A stretch of 64,000 nt of DNA from an uncultured Collinsella sp. (GTDB lineage: Bacteria > Actinomycetota > Coriobacteriia > Coriobacteriales > Coriobacteriaceae). Position numbers and translations under genes: made by a program. Under the pieces are notes generated by a model. That model was not told the DNA's origin and made no database searches. It saw only the letters and a list, made by a program, of their open reading frames with translations. The stretch covers positions 62,001 through 126,000 of the forward strand of contig CABUNJ010000001.1 of NCBI GenBank assembly GCA_902492935.1, in the 5' to 3' direction. Within the stretch, counting starts at the first letter, position 1. Every line of letters starts with the position of its first letter. This document shows, in pieces, positions 45,439 to 54,147 of this stretch.

Positions 45439-45538
45439 GCGCATCCTCCTTGAGCGAAGAAATCAAACGGTACCAGTGTATCGCTTCGGCGCAAAAAGGG
45501 CGAAACCACGGCCCCTCGAGACCCCCTCGGGACCCCTG

Positions 45539-45766
45539 TGGCCAAAAAATGCCAAATATGAGTACTGTCACCAATTTAGTAGCAGCAAATTTCCTTGTAA
45601 CGAGTGCCGAAATTCCCCATTTGTCCAAAAGTAAGACAACGTTATTCCCCATAGGTTCAATAAAATGGGCTTCCTAACGAGAATGAATATCGTTAGGAAG
45701 CCCGAAAGACGTAAAACATATGTGACTATCTTGGCAACAGTACTCATATTTGACGTTTTTTGACCA
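45539..45766. mobile_element. MITE-like element with 34-base terminal inverted repeats
   Basis: The left end (45539-45572) and right end (45733-45766) are inverted copies with about five differences; their shared core is CAAATATGAGTACTGT. The interior has an exact 14-base hairpin, GGGCTTCCTAACGA with TCGTTAGGAAGCCC (about 45664-45701). No reading frame is present. GC is near 35% at the left end against over 60% outside. Ends, size (228 bases) and lack of genes fit a non-autonomous transposable element. No target duplication is clear. Confidence 0.75.
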
Positions 45767-45804
45767 CGTGGTATATCGCTAACCCCTCAAACAGCCTAAA
45801 ACGC

Positions 45805-46659
45805 CTATTTCGATGCGCGCTCCGCCGCCTCAATCACGTGTTTGGCGAGAATCGCGGTGGTCACAGCCCCCACGCCGCCCGGCACGGGTGTGATGGCGTT
45901 AACGACCGGCTCCGCAGCATCAAAATCCACGTCGCCGACCAGTTTTCCGGCAGCCTCGTCCCAATTAATGCCAACATCGATGATTGTCTGGCCCTCGCGA
46001 ACCGCATCCGCGCCAATCGTGCGCGCGCGTCCAACGGCCGCAACCACAACATCAGCCGCACGGCACTCGGCAGCCAGGTCACGCGTATGCGTATGGCACG
46101 TCGTCACCGTGGCATTGCGAGCCGTAAGCATGGCGGCAACGGGACGGCCAATCACCAGCGACCGACCGACAACCGCGACCTTGGCCCCATCCAGCTCAAC
46201 GCCATAATGGTCCAGCAACGCCAACACGGCCTCGGCCGTGCAAGGAGCAAAGCCCTCGCCTCGCCCAGAAAGCGTGGTAAGCAGCGAGGCCGGCGTCATG
46301 GAGTCAACATCCTTGGCGGGATCAAGCGATGCGGCAACCGCATCCTCGTCAAGCCCAGCGGGCAACGGACGAAACATCAGGCAGCCATGAACAGCAGGGT
46401 CGGCATTGATGCCCTCGATAGCAGCCATCAGCTCGTCCTGCGAAACATCGGCAGGAAGCAAAACGCGGCGGGCCTCAATGCCAACCTTCTCGCAGCGCTT
46501 GAGAGCGCCGCGCTCGTAGGACAGGTCGTCCTCGCGCTCGCCTACACGGACAATGGCCAGCGTCGGTATGATGCTCCGTTCGCGCAGGGCGGCACAGCGA
46601 GCAGCAAGCTCCTCGGTCAAAGCGCGGGCAACGGGAGCCCCTTTGAGCAGCTCTGCCAT
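45805..46659 (-). CDS. folD: FolD-type methylene-THF dehydrogenase lacking cyclohydrolase residues
   Basis: A 284-residue FolD-family protein. The NADP-binding motif VVGRSLVIGRPVAAML and KDVDSMTP are kept. At the cyclohydrolase site, the Lys expected four residues after the conserved Tyr is Ala52 (YERGALKR), and the Gln before P-L-P is Phe96 (MFRPLP). The enzyme should keep dehydrogenase activity but lose methenyl-THF cyclohydrolase activity. FchA, encoded 2 bases upstream in the same operon, can supply that step. The ATG at 46659 follows AGAGGGG. Confidence 0.92.
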   Translation of the reverse strand: MAELLKGAPVARALTEELAARCAALRERSIIPTLAIVRVGEREDDLSYERGALKRCEKVGIEARRVLLPADVSQDELMAAIEGINADPAVHGCLMFRPLPAGLDEDAVAASLDPAKDVDSMTPASLLTTLSGRGEGFAPCTAEAVLALLDHYGVELDGAKVAVVGRSLVIGRPVAAMLTARNATVTTCHTHTRDLAAECRAADVVVAAVGRARTIGADAVREGQTIIDVGINWDEAAGKLVGDVDFDAAEPVVNAITPVPGGVGAVTTAILAKHVIEAAERASK

Positions 46660-46661
46660 GG

Positions 46662-47294
46662 CTATCCCCTCTTCCTGGCGGCGTCGGCGGCGCGGCGCGC
46701 CAGCGCATCGGCGCGCGGCAGCCACGTATCCAGCAGCTCATCGCACGCCGCCTCGAGCTCCTCGGCGCGCACCCGGTCTTTCATAGACGTGGTATTGGCG
46801 AAGAGCGTCAGGCTCGCACCCTGCATGGCGGCGCGGCAGAACACGGCACCGCACGCCACGTCGGACAGCAGCTGGCGCGAGCCTTTGTCTGCCATGTCCT
46901 CGAGCAGCGCCAGCGCACGCCCGCAGGCATCCATGATCCGATACGGTGGCATGGCTGCCACGTGCAACGCGTTCTGAATCGCCGCGGGTCGAGCCGGGTC
47001 CTCACGCGGAATGCCGTACGCAGCGGACACCTGTCCGTACGCACGAACGTCCTCGGCGACCAGACCCACAAGTTCCTGCGCCAACTCATCCGCCTGGGCA
47101 AATGCGCGCGTCAGGTCGTCTGCGCGATCGGAAAGCGCGGGATTGGTCGCCCCATAGCGAGCGACCATCCCGCAAAGCGAGGCACCCAGCGCACCCACAA
47201 AGGCGCTCGCGCTACCGCCGCCGGGAACCGGCTCACGCGCGGCAAGCGCCTGGGCAAACTCGCGACAGGTTTTATCCATCATCTCTTGGCTCAT
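46662..47294 (-). CDS. fchA: Methenyl-THF cyclohydrolase (FchA / cyclodeaminase family)
   Basis: A 210-residue helical protein of the formiminotransferase-cyclodeaminase family. EPVPGGGSASAFVGALGASL is the folate-binding signature, and the helices that follow fit the family. In acetogens and clostridia FchA interconverts 5,10-methenyl-THF and 10-formyl-THF. The stop codon is 2 bases before the folD start, so the two are translated together. The ATG at 47294 follows AGAGGTG; the longer upstream frame crosses a terminator hairpin. Context points to the folate cyclohydrolase role rather than histidine degradation. Confidence 0.9.
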   Translation of the reverse strand: MSQEMMDKTCREFAQALAAREPVPGGGSASAFVGALGASLCGMVARYGATNPALSDRADDLTRAFAQADELAQELVGLVAEDVRAYGQVSAAYGIPREDPARPAAIQNALHVAAMPPYRIMDACGRALALLEDMADKGSRQLLSDVACGAVFCRAAMQGASLTLFANTTSMKDRVRAEELEAACDELLDTWLPRADALARRAADAARKRG

Positions 47295-47342
47295 CGAAAC
47301 ACCTCTGCCCGCCGCGCCGGCCACCACGGGCCGCACGCATAA

Positions 47343-47383
47343 TAAAAAATGGGACAACGACGCCAGGAAGCGGTTGTCCCATT
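47343..47383 (-). terminator. Intrinsic terminator before fchA
   Basis: On the minus strand AATGGGACAAC pairs with GTTGTCCCATT, followed by a TTTTT run. It ends transcription of the upstream zinc-ribbon gene and separates it from fchA-folD. Confidence 0.85.
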
Positions 47384-47479
47384 CATCGATCTTGTCCAAG
47401 CCAGTCTAGCCCATAAGACAAAGACTGTCAGGAGCTCTGGCTATCGGCGTTTCCGATTGCCGGCTATAGACGCAGCTGC

Positions 47480-48319
47480 CTAGTCCACCTGGAACGTCGG
47501 CAGCAGCGTATCGATAACCTTCGACCCCATGTCGCGGTTTGCAGTCGAGTACTCCAAATGCGCCGTAGCAACCGTCGAGTCCGTGACAATCGTCTTTTCG
47601 TAAATGATTGTGTCGCCCTCGCGCCACGAAACCACGTACCAGTTGTCGCCCTCCGCGGTATAGAGGTCGGCCTTGCCCGAGGTGTCCTTATCGACAAACA
47701 TCTCGTGTGCAGTTTCGTCGTTAACGTTGACGTAGCCAGACAGGCTGATCACAAAACCCGTCTCCGGATCCTCGTACCTTGTGCTGCTGCCGCTGGGAGT
47801 ATCTTCCATCTCAAAGCGATTGGGAATCGACATGCTATAAGGATGCATGTCGTTCGTGTACGTATGCACGTCGGTCAGGTAATCGTCCGAATCGCCCGAG
47901 CCGTAGTATGCCGACTCGTCCTCGGGAACGGCCTCGTCATCGGACGACGAGGATTCCTTGGACTTGGACTTGTTGCTCTTCTTCTTGGCAGAAGAATCTT
48001 TCTCGTCCGAAGACCCGGTATCGATCACCGAAATCTGCGTGCCGGAGTTCTTTGACCCGTTGAGCACCGTAAGCGCAAACACCGTGCCGCCCCCGATGAG
48101 GACCACAGCAGCACATGCCACAGCGATAATGACCGGCGCCTTGCTCTTGGACTTTTGAGGCGCAGGTGCAACCGGCGGCATCGATTGGGTTAGGCCCGGG
48201 GCAGAGGAAGGACCAGCGCCCGTAGGCGTCGGCACGGAACCGCCAACCAGCGAAGCCCCACAGTGCGTACAAAACGTCGATCCATCAGGCACTTGCTGTC
48301 CGCATTTTTGACAGAACAT
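47480..48319 (-). CDS. Zinc-ribbon membrane protein
   Basis: A 279-residue protein. An N-terminal zinc ribbon (CQKCGQQVPDGSTFCTHCG, residues 3-21) is followed by a Pro-rich stretch and one membrane helix (APVIIAVACAAVVLIGGGTVFAL, about 62-84). A Lys/Ser/Asp linker leads to an outer domain of about 130 residues beginning YLTDVHTYTNDMHPYSMSIP, which looks beta-rich. The zinc ribbon should face the cytoplasm. The function is unknown; similar architecture is common in gut anaerobes. Ribosome site AAAGGTCG. Confidence 0.8.
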   Translation of the reverse strand: MFCQKCGQQVPDGSTFCTHCGASLVGGSVPTPTGAGPSSAPGLTQSMPPVAPAPQKSKSKAPVIIAVACAAVVLIGGGTVFALTVLNGSKNSGTQISVIDTGSSDEKDSSAKKKSNKSKSKESSSSDDEAVPEDESAYYGSGDSDDYLTDVHTYTNDMHPYSMSIPNRFEMEDTPSGSSTRYEDPETGFVISLSGYVNVNDETAHEMFVDKDTSGKADLYTAEGDNWYVVSWREGDTIIYEKTIVTDSTVATAHLEYSTANRDMGSKVIDTLLPTFQVD

Positions 48320-48759
48320 CGTTCGACCTTTCGTGGTTTAGCTTTTGTCACAGCCAAGTCTAAAACCTTAAGCCGGCATCGCTGTTGCGCAACATTGGGA
48401 GAATCAACCAAGCCGCACGCTTGCCCAGCGCCAGGCCCACCTTGCGGCAAGCCCGCACACGCAAACATGGGACATATGGCCCACCTTTCGAGACTCCCGG
48501 GCAGCACAAGCTGGGGCATACAAGACTCCATCCGTGTTCGCGCACGCCCGCACGAACGCCCCATTAAAACAACGAGCACCCAACCCCGGGGAGGGCCGAC
48601 GGCGCCGGCCCTCCCCTCTTTTGCGTCCGGACATATTGCCACTTAAAGGCGCAAATCCGGCCCTCAGAATGGGACACATGGCCCACCCTAGCGAGCCGTC
48701 CACGCGTACAGTAAAGGCAGGTAATCCATGGGCGGTTACAGATCGAGGAGGACACGACC
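48320..48759. other. Intergenic region with direct repeats and a terminator-like hairpin
   Basis: No gene is convincing in these 440 bases. Two copies of TGGGACA(T/C)ATGGCCCACC lie about 200 bases apart (near 48466 and 48664). Between them is a strong plus-strand terminator-like hairpin (48588-48622). A small transcript ending there is possible but has no other support. Confidence 0.5.
48588..48622 (+). terminator. Terminator-like hairpin without an upstream plus-strand gene
   Basis: GGGGAGGGCCG pairs with CGGCCCTCCCC, followed by TCTTTT. Nothing on the plus strand upstream codes for protein for over 10 kb, so it may end a small RNA. Confidence 0.6.
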
Positions 48760-49353
48760 ATGAAAAAGAAGGCCTTTGCGATTCTCACCCTCTGCATAAG
48801 CCTCTTTGCCGCAGTTGCCCTGGTGGGCTGCGGCGGCAGCGGCGGCGCTACCGGAAGTGGCGGTGGCGGCGGAGCAGAAAAACCAGCCGTAGATATGAGG
48901 ACCGACTTCATTTGGTTTAAGGTCGAGGTTCCCGAGGGCGTCGAGATCACCGACGTCGCAGGCGACACCGCCGACAGGGCCCAGTTTAAGTTCACCGAGA
49001 GCGAGCGCGCCAGCGACCGCTTCATCCCCGTCTTCGATCCTGACAAGAACGCCGATGAACTGTTCGACTACGAGGCAAAGTGGAAGGCAAACTCTGGATG
49101 GACCGAGAGCGATCCCGTTAAGTACAACGGCAAGACCTGGCGCAGCGCCTACTTTACGCACTCGGGCGGCGTGACGACCGAGTACTTCACCGACGTTGAC
49201 GGTGGCAGAGTGTATGTGCGCATCGACAACGCCGAGGAGCACAAGGACGCCGTCGAGACCATGATGAAGTCCCTGGAATTTGCCGATGACATCGCCGAGG
49301 CCAAGACCGAGGCCATGGACGTCAAGCTCGACGATATCGAGATCAAGCGTTAA
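48760..49353 (+). CDS. Lipoprotein of unknown function
   Basis: A 197-residue secreted lipoprotein. The signal peptide (KKKAFAILTLCISLFAAVAL) ends in the lipobox LVGC, followed by a Gly-rich linker to about residue 40. The mature part (about 44-185) looks beta-rich, with repeated acidic segments (EVPEGVEITDVAGD, DGGRVYVRIDN). No family is recognised. GAGGAGGA precedes the ATG. A terminator follows. Confidence 0.85.
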   Translation: MKKKAFAILTLCISLFAAVALVGCGGSGGATGSGGGGGAEKPAVDMRTDFIWFKVEVPEGVEITDVAGDTADRAQFKFTESERASDRFIPVFDPDKNADELFDYEAKWKANSGWTESDPVKYNGKTWRSAYFTHSGGVTTEYFTDVDGGRVYVRIDNAEEHKDAVETMMKSLEFADDIAEAKTEAMDVKLDDIEIKR

Positions 49354-49424
49354 GCGACTGGCGAGCGCAGCGGGAAACACGGGCGCAGTGCAAACAAGCG
49401 ACGGTACCCCAGCGCTTCGTACCC

Positions 49425-49455
49425 AGGGAGGGCCGGTAAACCGACCCTCCCTTTC
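49425..49455 (+). terminator. Intrinsic terminator after the lipoprotein gene
   Basis: AGGGAGGG.CGGT pairs with ACCG.CCCTCCCT, followed by TT and CTT. The rest of the gap to 49658 has a possible TATAGT -10 box near 49611 for the next gene. Confidence 0.75.
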
Positions 49456-49658
49456 TTATGCCGGTAGCCAACGAACGCGAGGATGCCGGACGCCGGAACC
49501 GCTCCAAATGTAGCAACAGTACGAAAACGACAAACACCCCAACACGTCCGCCCGCCGATTTATTGCACCGCGCAGACAATTAAACCAGCATCTTTAAACA
49601 TCTGAGCAGTATAGTGACCAAAACTATCGCATAACCGCACTCTACGAATGGAGAAGTT

Positions 49659-52142
49659 ATGACCGAACACCACGCCATCAGCCGCCGAGCATTTACGTTG
49701 GGCCTTGGACTCGCGGCGTTGTCGCCACTTGCAAGCCTGCCCGAAACCGCGGCATTGGGCATTGGCCCACGAGCGGCATTTGCAGACGACGCTGCCACAG
49801 CGTCGGTCAGCCTCGACAATTTCGTCATTCGCCTTCGCCCCGCGGGCTATTTTCGTACCGCAAGCGTTAACGAAGACGGCAACGTCATCGGCAACGTCTG
49901 CCATCTGTTTAATGACGGCACGTCCAGCAAGCTCATCCTTGAGAACGTAACGACCAAGAATGACGATACAAACTGGTATGCTATCCGCACCTTGCTCAAT
50001 TTCGAAGAGCATAAAAAGACGGGCTACAGCATTTGGTCGGTCGATGGCGACTCGGACAAAGACGGAAAGGTCATCCACGTATGGAGTGGCGAGCACGACG
50101 GCAAGCCCAGCCGCTCTTTTGCGTTCGACCGCCAGTCAAACGGAACCTACATCATCCGAGACCGCACAAACGAGAAAAAAGACATTAATTACCTGGCCAT
50201 AGAAAAGGACGGCAAAGACCAAGACAACAACAAGATCTGCCACAAGAGGAAGAGCATTCCGTGGGAGCTCGAACTTGTCGGTTACGACAAGGGCGAGATC
50301 AATACCACGGTTAGAAGTATCGACTGGATCACGTATAGCAGCTACGTCGATGGGCCATGTTGGATGAGCCACGTCGACGACGACAAATACCTCGACGAAC
50401 TGAGCATCCCAGGCACGCATGATTCGGGCAGCTGCAGCGTCGACAACGACACCGAGCCCCAAACCTCGCTTGCAAAGTGCCAGCAGGATTACATCCCCAC
50501 GCAGTTGCTCGAAGGCATTCGCTACTTTGATATTCGACTCGGAAAGGGTGAGAACCCCGGCATCGACCACGGAGATTGCTACCTGCTCAAAAAAGACGGG
50601 AACTTTATGCATCTTTCCGATGTCATCGGGTACTTCAATACGTTTTTGAGCGAAAACCCGAAAGAAGCGCTCATCATGCTCGTGTCGCGGGGCAACGACG
50701 AGGCTACCGACGAAAGCCTCACGACGGCTTTTGCCAATGTTATGGACAAGAACCCCAATCTGTTCTACACATCGAGCCGCATCCCCACGCTGGGCGAGGT
50801 GCGCGGAAAAATCGTCTTGCTGCGTCGATTTAGGCTCGTCGGCAGCAGCGTAAACGGCCACACGTGGGGCCTCGACCTCACCGAATGGGACGACAAAATC
50901 GCAGCGCACACCGACAGCGCCTCCATGTGTCTCGTTCGAGACGAGCGGGGCTTTGAAGCCGTGGGGAAAACGGGTGACGAAAAGCCCTATTGCACCAAGG
51001 TATATGCCCAGGACCATTACGAATGCACAGGAACCGACAAAATCAGCTGGGTCGATATGGCGCTGCAGGAGACAACCAAGCTCGCCCGCATCATGGTGGA
51101 CGTCGAGGACGATGCCGGGGCCAAGGTAAAGGTCTTGGAGCACAGCTGGTGCATCAACTACACCAGCTGCACGAACCACAAGCAAGGAAGCAATCCTTTT
51201 ACCGCGGCACGAGTGGTCGACGAGCACCTGTACAAGAGCTCGTATATAAACAATACCGGAGTTGAGGGCACAAAAGAGAACTGCCGTAAGAACATTGGCA
51301 TCATTGCGTCCGACTTTGTTGATGCGGCACTGGCCCGAAGCATCTACCAGCGTAATTACGATGCGCAGCACAAGCAGACAGCTTCGTGCTACCTCCCAGC
51401 CCGCATGCACATGACATATGGCGACTCGCTGAGCGACGCCTCGCTCCAGGACGGCAAGACCGTTGGCGAGGGTCATTTCCGCCTCGTCGACAGCAGCAAC
51501 GTACTCAACGTGGCGGCTTCGGGCCATGCGTTTGCCATCGAATATGTGGATGTCGACGCCTTGGGCAACGAGACCGTTACGGAGCTGCGGGGCTCCGTGC
51601 CCATCGATATCGATCCACGCGCGCTGACGCCCCATTTTGAGGGACTCGAAGGCCTTAAGGCCGGCGAAGACGTGCGCGCCAAGATTGCGGCATCACTCGA
51701 GGGCAAGCTCGAAACCGATGCCTGCACGGCCCAGCTTGAGTTTGTGCACGACGCGAACGGCGCTCCGGGAACGGCGATGACCGAGGGCGAGGCATTTGCC
51801 GCGGGGACGTATTGGGTGCGTGCGAAAGGCCTGTTGGGCGACGCGGCGCAAAACTACACGCTTGCCACCGACGGAGCCGCAAGCTTTACTGTGACGACTT
51901 CGGGCAACGCGGGCGACACCGGCAACGGTACCGGCGGCGGCAACGGCAACGATGCCAACACGGACAGCGCCGACAAGAACGGCAAGGGCAACAAGAGCAA
52001 GGGCTCGGGCGAGAAGCTCGCCGGCACGGGCGACGGCTCTGGCATCGCCGCCGGGCTCGCCGCTGCCGCCGTAGCGACAACGGTCGCCGGCGCGGCGATG
52101 CTTGACAATGCCCGCGACAATACCGAGGACGTTAACGAATAG
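49659..52142 (+). CDS. Secreted PI-PLC-like phosphodiesterase with LAxTG-type tail
   Basis: An 827-residue exported enzyme. A twin-arginine signal (SRRAFTLGLGLAAL) ends near residue 45. Residues 48-205 look beta-rich, possibly a carbohydrate or lipid-binding module. The phosphatidylinositol-specific phospholipase C X-domain covers about 240-540; LSIPGTHDSG (His near 254) and IDHGD (His near 303) are the general acid and base pair. A further beta region follows, then a Gly/Asn/Lys linker, EKLAGTGDG and a weak hydrophobic helix. LAGTG resembles a sortase LAxTG signal, but the tail is acidic, not basic. It probably acts on phosphoinositides or glycosyl-PI at the cell surface. Confidence 0.85.
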   Translation: MTEHHAISRRAFTLGLGLAALSPLASLPETAALGIGPRAAFADDAATASVSLDNFVIRLRPAGYFRTASVNEDGNVIGNVCHLFNDGTSSKLILENVTTKNDDTNWYAIRTLLNFEEHKKTGYSIWSVDGDSDKDGKVIHVWSGEHDGKPSRSFAFDRQSNGTYIIRDRTNEKKDINYLAIEKDGKDQDNNKICHKRKSIPWELELVGYDKGEINTTVRSIDWITYSSYVDGPCWMSHVDDDKYLDELSIPGTHDSGSCSVDNDTEPQTSLAKCQQDYIPTQLLEGIRYFDIRLGKGENPGIDHGDCYLLKKDGNFMHLSDVIGYFNTFLSENPKEALIMLVSRGNDEATDESLTTAFANVMDKNPNLFYTSSRIPTLGEVRGKIVLLRRFRLVGSSVNGHTWGLDLTEWDDKIAAHTDSASMCLVRDERGFEAVGKTGDEKPYCTKVYAQDHYECTGTDKISWVDMALQETTKLARIMVDVEDDAGAKVKVLEHSWCINYTSCTNHKQGSNPFTAARVVDEHLYKSSYINNTGVEGTKENCRKNIGIIASDFVDAALARSIYQRNYDAQHKQTASCYLPARMHMTYGDSLSDASLQDGKTVGEGHFRLVDSSNVLNVAASGHAFAIEYVDVDALGNETVTELRGSVPIDIDPRALTPHFEGLEGLKAGEDVRAKIAASLEGKLETDACTAQLEFVHDANGAPGTAMTEGEAFAAGTYWVRAKGLLGDAAQNYTLATDGAASFTVTTSGNAGDTGNGTGGGNGNDANTDSADKNGKGNKSKGSGEKLAGTGDGSGIAAGLAAAAVATTVAGAAMLDNARDNTEDVNE

Positions 52143-52171
52143 GCAAGCCAGTCTTTTGGGCTCATTAACTC

Positions 52172-52209
52172 AATCGGGGCGCAGAATACCGTTCTGCGCC
52201 CCGATTTTT
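52172..52209 (+). terminator. Intrinsic terminator after the PI-PLC-like gene
   Basis: AATCGGGGCGCAGAA pairs exactly with TTCTGCGCCCCGATT, followed by TTT. Confidence 0.92.
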
Positions 52210-52234
52210 ACCTTGGCCCGAACGCCGCTATCGG

Positions 52235-52504
52235 CTACATCACCATGTTCAGCGCGTTCACAAATTCCTGGGCCTGGGAGCGGCTGCTCAGGCTAAAGAC
52301 GCAAGCGGTCAACAGCCGATTGCGCAGAAAAACATCGCGGCCTTTGATTCTATTGACGCCCGTAATGTCCTTAAGATAGACAATCTCGGTGTGCTTGCCA
52401 CCAAAAGTGCCCTTCTTGAGCACCTCGATACGGTTGGGGTAGATCTTGACGTCTTCAAACCTACCGGAACCTTTGTCCTGGAATAGCAGCGTGTTGTTGT
52501 CCAT
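52235..52504 (-). CDS. Small PH-like domain protein
   Basis: An 89-residue protein beginning MDNNTLLFQDKGSGRFEDV. The pattern of short strands (VKIYPNRIEVL, HTEIVYLKDITGVN, LTACVFSL) followed by a C-terminal helix (SQAQEFVNALNMV) fits a bacterial PH-like domain. The start at 52504 is preferred since GGGAG lies 8 bases upstream; a start at 52543 would add 13 residues. No transmembrane segment. Role unknown; such domains often bind peptides or lipids. Confidence 0.65.
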   Translation of the reverse strand: MDNNTLLFQDKGSGRFEDVKIYPNRIEVLKKGTFGGKHTEIVYLKDITGVNRIKGRDVFLRNRLLTACVFSLSSRSQAQEFVNALNMVM

Positions 52505-52672
52505 ACGCGTCACTCCCGCGGGGTTCGCTAAAACTGCCTCCATAGTCACATTTTAGTCACCGCAAGGCTCCCATGCGAAGGTGCCAGACAGCAAAGCAAT
52601 TCGTGTCCGCGCGAGGCTTTAAACTAAATGCGATAAAGATGCATTCCACAAGAGGAAAGTGGGGCGACAGTG

Positions 52673-53722
52673 ATGGGCGAACTGGTAAACCGTGGAGAAT
52701 CGGCAATCGTGCCCGAAGGTTTTTACAAGCAGGTCTCCTCAATTCTCAACGCCGCTCGCGACAAGGCCTATACCGCCGTTAACTTTGCGATGGTTGGGGC
52801 ATATTGGGAGATCGGCAAGAGTATTGTTGATGAACAGGGCGGAGAGGAGCGCGCCAAGTATGGCGATGCACTGATCGACGAACTTGCCGTTAGATTGACT
52901 AAGGATTTTGGCAGAGGCTTCAACGCCAGAAGCTTAAGATACATGCGTCAGTTTTATCTTGCGTTCCCAATCCGGAACGCGCTGCGTTCCGAATTGAATT
53001 GGACACATTACCGCAGGTTATCGCGTATAACCGACCCTGATGCTCGCGCCTGGTACATGAACGAATGCGCCGATTCTCGTTGGAGCACGCGTCAGCTCGA
53101 GCGCCAGATCAACACCATGTTCCGCGAGCGCCTACTTGCCAGCAAGGACAAAGAGGCCGTCACCCAGGAAATCCAAAAGAGCGCCCCGGCTCGTCACCCC
53201 GAGGATATCATCCGCGACCCATATGTACTGGAGTTTTTAGGTTTCTCGGACGATGCTGCGTTTCGCGAGAGCGATCTAGAGCAGGCGCTCATCACGCATC
53301 TTCAGAAGTTCCTGCTGGAGCTTGGCCGTGGCTTCGCTTTCGAGGCGCGCCAAAAGCGCATCACCTTTGATGGGCGCCATTTCTATATTGACCTTGTTTT
53401 TTACAACTATCTGATGCGCTGCTTCGTGCTCATCGACCTTAAGACGGACGATCTTACGCATCAGGACCTGGGCCAGATGCAAATGTATGTGAACTACTAC
53501 ACGCGCGAGCTCATGAACGAAGGCGACAATCCGCCCATAGGCATCGTGCTCTGCGCGGACAAAAGCGACTCGATTGTCGAGTACACGCTGCCCGAAGACA
53601 ACGACCAAGTGTTTGCCGCCAAATACCTGCCGTATCTTCCAAGCAAGGAAGAGCTGGCGCGCGAGCTGAGTGCCGAGTACCGCGCCATCAACGAAGCGAC
53701 TAATGGCGAAACGCAAGGGTAG
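52673..53722 (+). CDS. YhcG/DUF1016-family PDDEXK nuclease
   Basis: A 349-residue protein. The N-terminal DUF1016 region (VNFAMVGAYWEIGKSIVDEQ, then GRGFNARSLRYMRQFY) is helical and may bind DNA; the C-terminal half is a PDDEXK nuclease, with the core YIDLVFYN and FVLIDLK holding the Asp and Asp-x-Lys of the active site, and QMQMYVNYY after it. YhcG proteins are often near restriction or conflict genes, but here it stands alone between a PH-like gene and an empty stretch. Ribosome site GGGG just upstream. It may be a solitary defence or genome-maintenance nuclease. Confidence 0.88.
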   Translation: MGELVNRGESAIVPEGFYKQVSSILNAARDKAYTAVNFAMVGAYWEIGKSIVDEQGGEERAKYGDALIDELAVRLTKDFGRGFNARSLRYMRQFYLAFPIRNALRSELNWTHYRRLSRITDPDARAWYMNECADSRWSTRQLERQINTMFRERLLASKDKEAVTQEIQKSAPARHPEDIIRDPYVLEFLGFSDDAAFRESDLEQALITHLQKFLLELGRGFAFEARQKRITFDGRHFYIDLVFYNYLMRCFVLIDLKTDDLTHQDLGQMQMYVNYYTRELMNEGDNPPIGIVLCADKSDSIVEYTLPEDNDQVFAAKYLPYLPSKEELARELSAEYRAINEATNGETQG

Positions 53723-54147
53723 CAGCACGTTGCGACCGAAGCCACCGCAGCCGTCGCAGGCGCACTCGCGGTTGCGACGCACGCTACGAAACAATACCGG
53801 TCATGGACGCCGGCAACGACATTCTAGCCGTGGCTGGCGAGCGTGACCTGACAGGCAAAGACGCGGCCTTCGTCTGATGTGGGTCCATTGGCTGCCACAG
53901 AAAAGGGCCGGTTGCAGCCGGCCCTTTAGACGATAATAACTGCGTTGCCCGCGCTTCCGAAGTGTGACTAGCTGAGGAGCGGGTTCCGCGGCACAACCTG
54001 ATTTTACCCAGTGAGGAGGCTCTTTTGCAGCCGCTCCACTGTTTATTTACATCTGGCACTCTCAAACAATCAGACGGCAGCCCGCGCTCCCGTGAGCTGC
54101 CCCATACCCCTGGCTTTCACGTTACGGCGCCAACCAGCACCGCTCCC
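53723..54147. other. Intergenic stretch with a possible gene remnant
   Basis: No complete gene is visible in these 425 bases. A 24-residue frame (53803-53877, containing DILAVAGERDLTGKDAAFV) looks like the tail of a decayed gene but has no ribosome site. A bidirectional hairpin (53902-53927) follows. Confidence 0.4.
53902..53927. terminator. GC-rich hairpin, probable terminator
   Basis: AAAGGGCCGG pairs with CCGGCCCTTT. T runs are short on both strands. Confidence 0.6.

Noticed and set aside
45664..45701. Simple intrinsic terminator between folD and the C69 gene
   Set aside because: The exact hairpin lies in the middle of an element with long inverted ends and has no T run, so a MITE interior is the better reading.
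53803..53877. Short 24-residue gene
   Set aside because: It has no ribosome site and no conservation evidence; it is treated as a possible remnant only.
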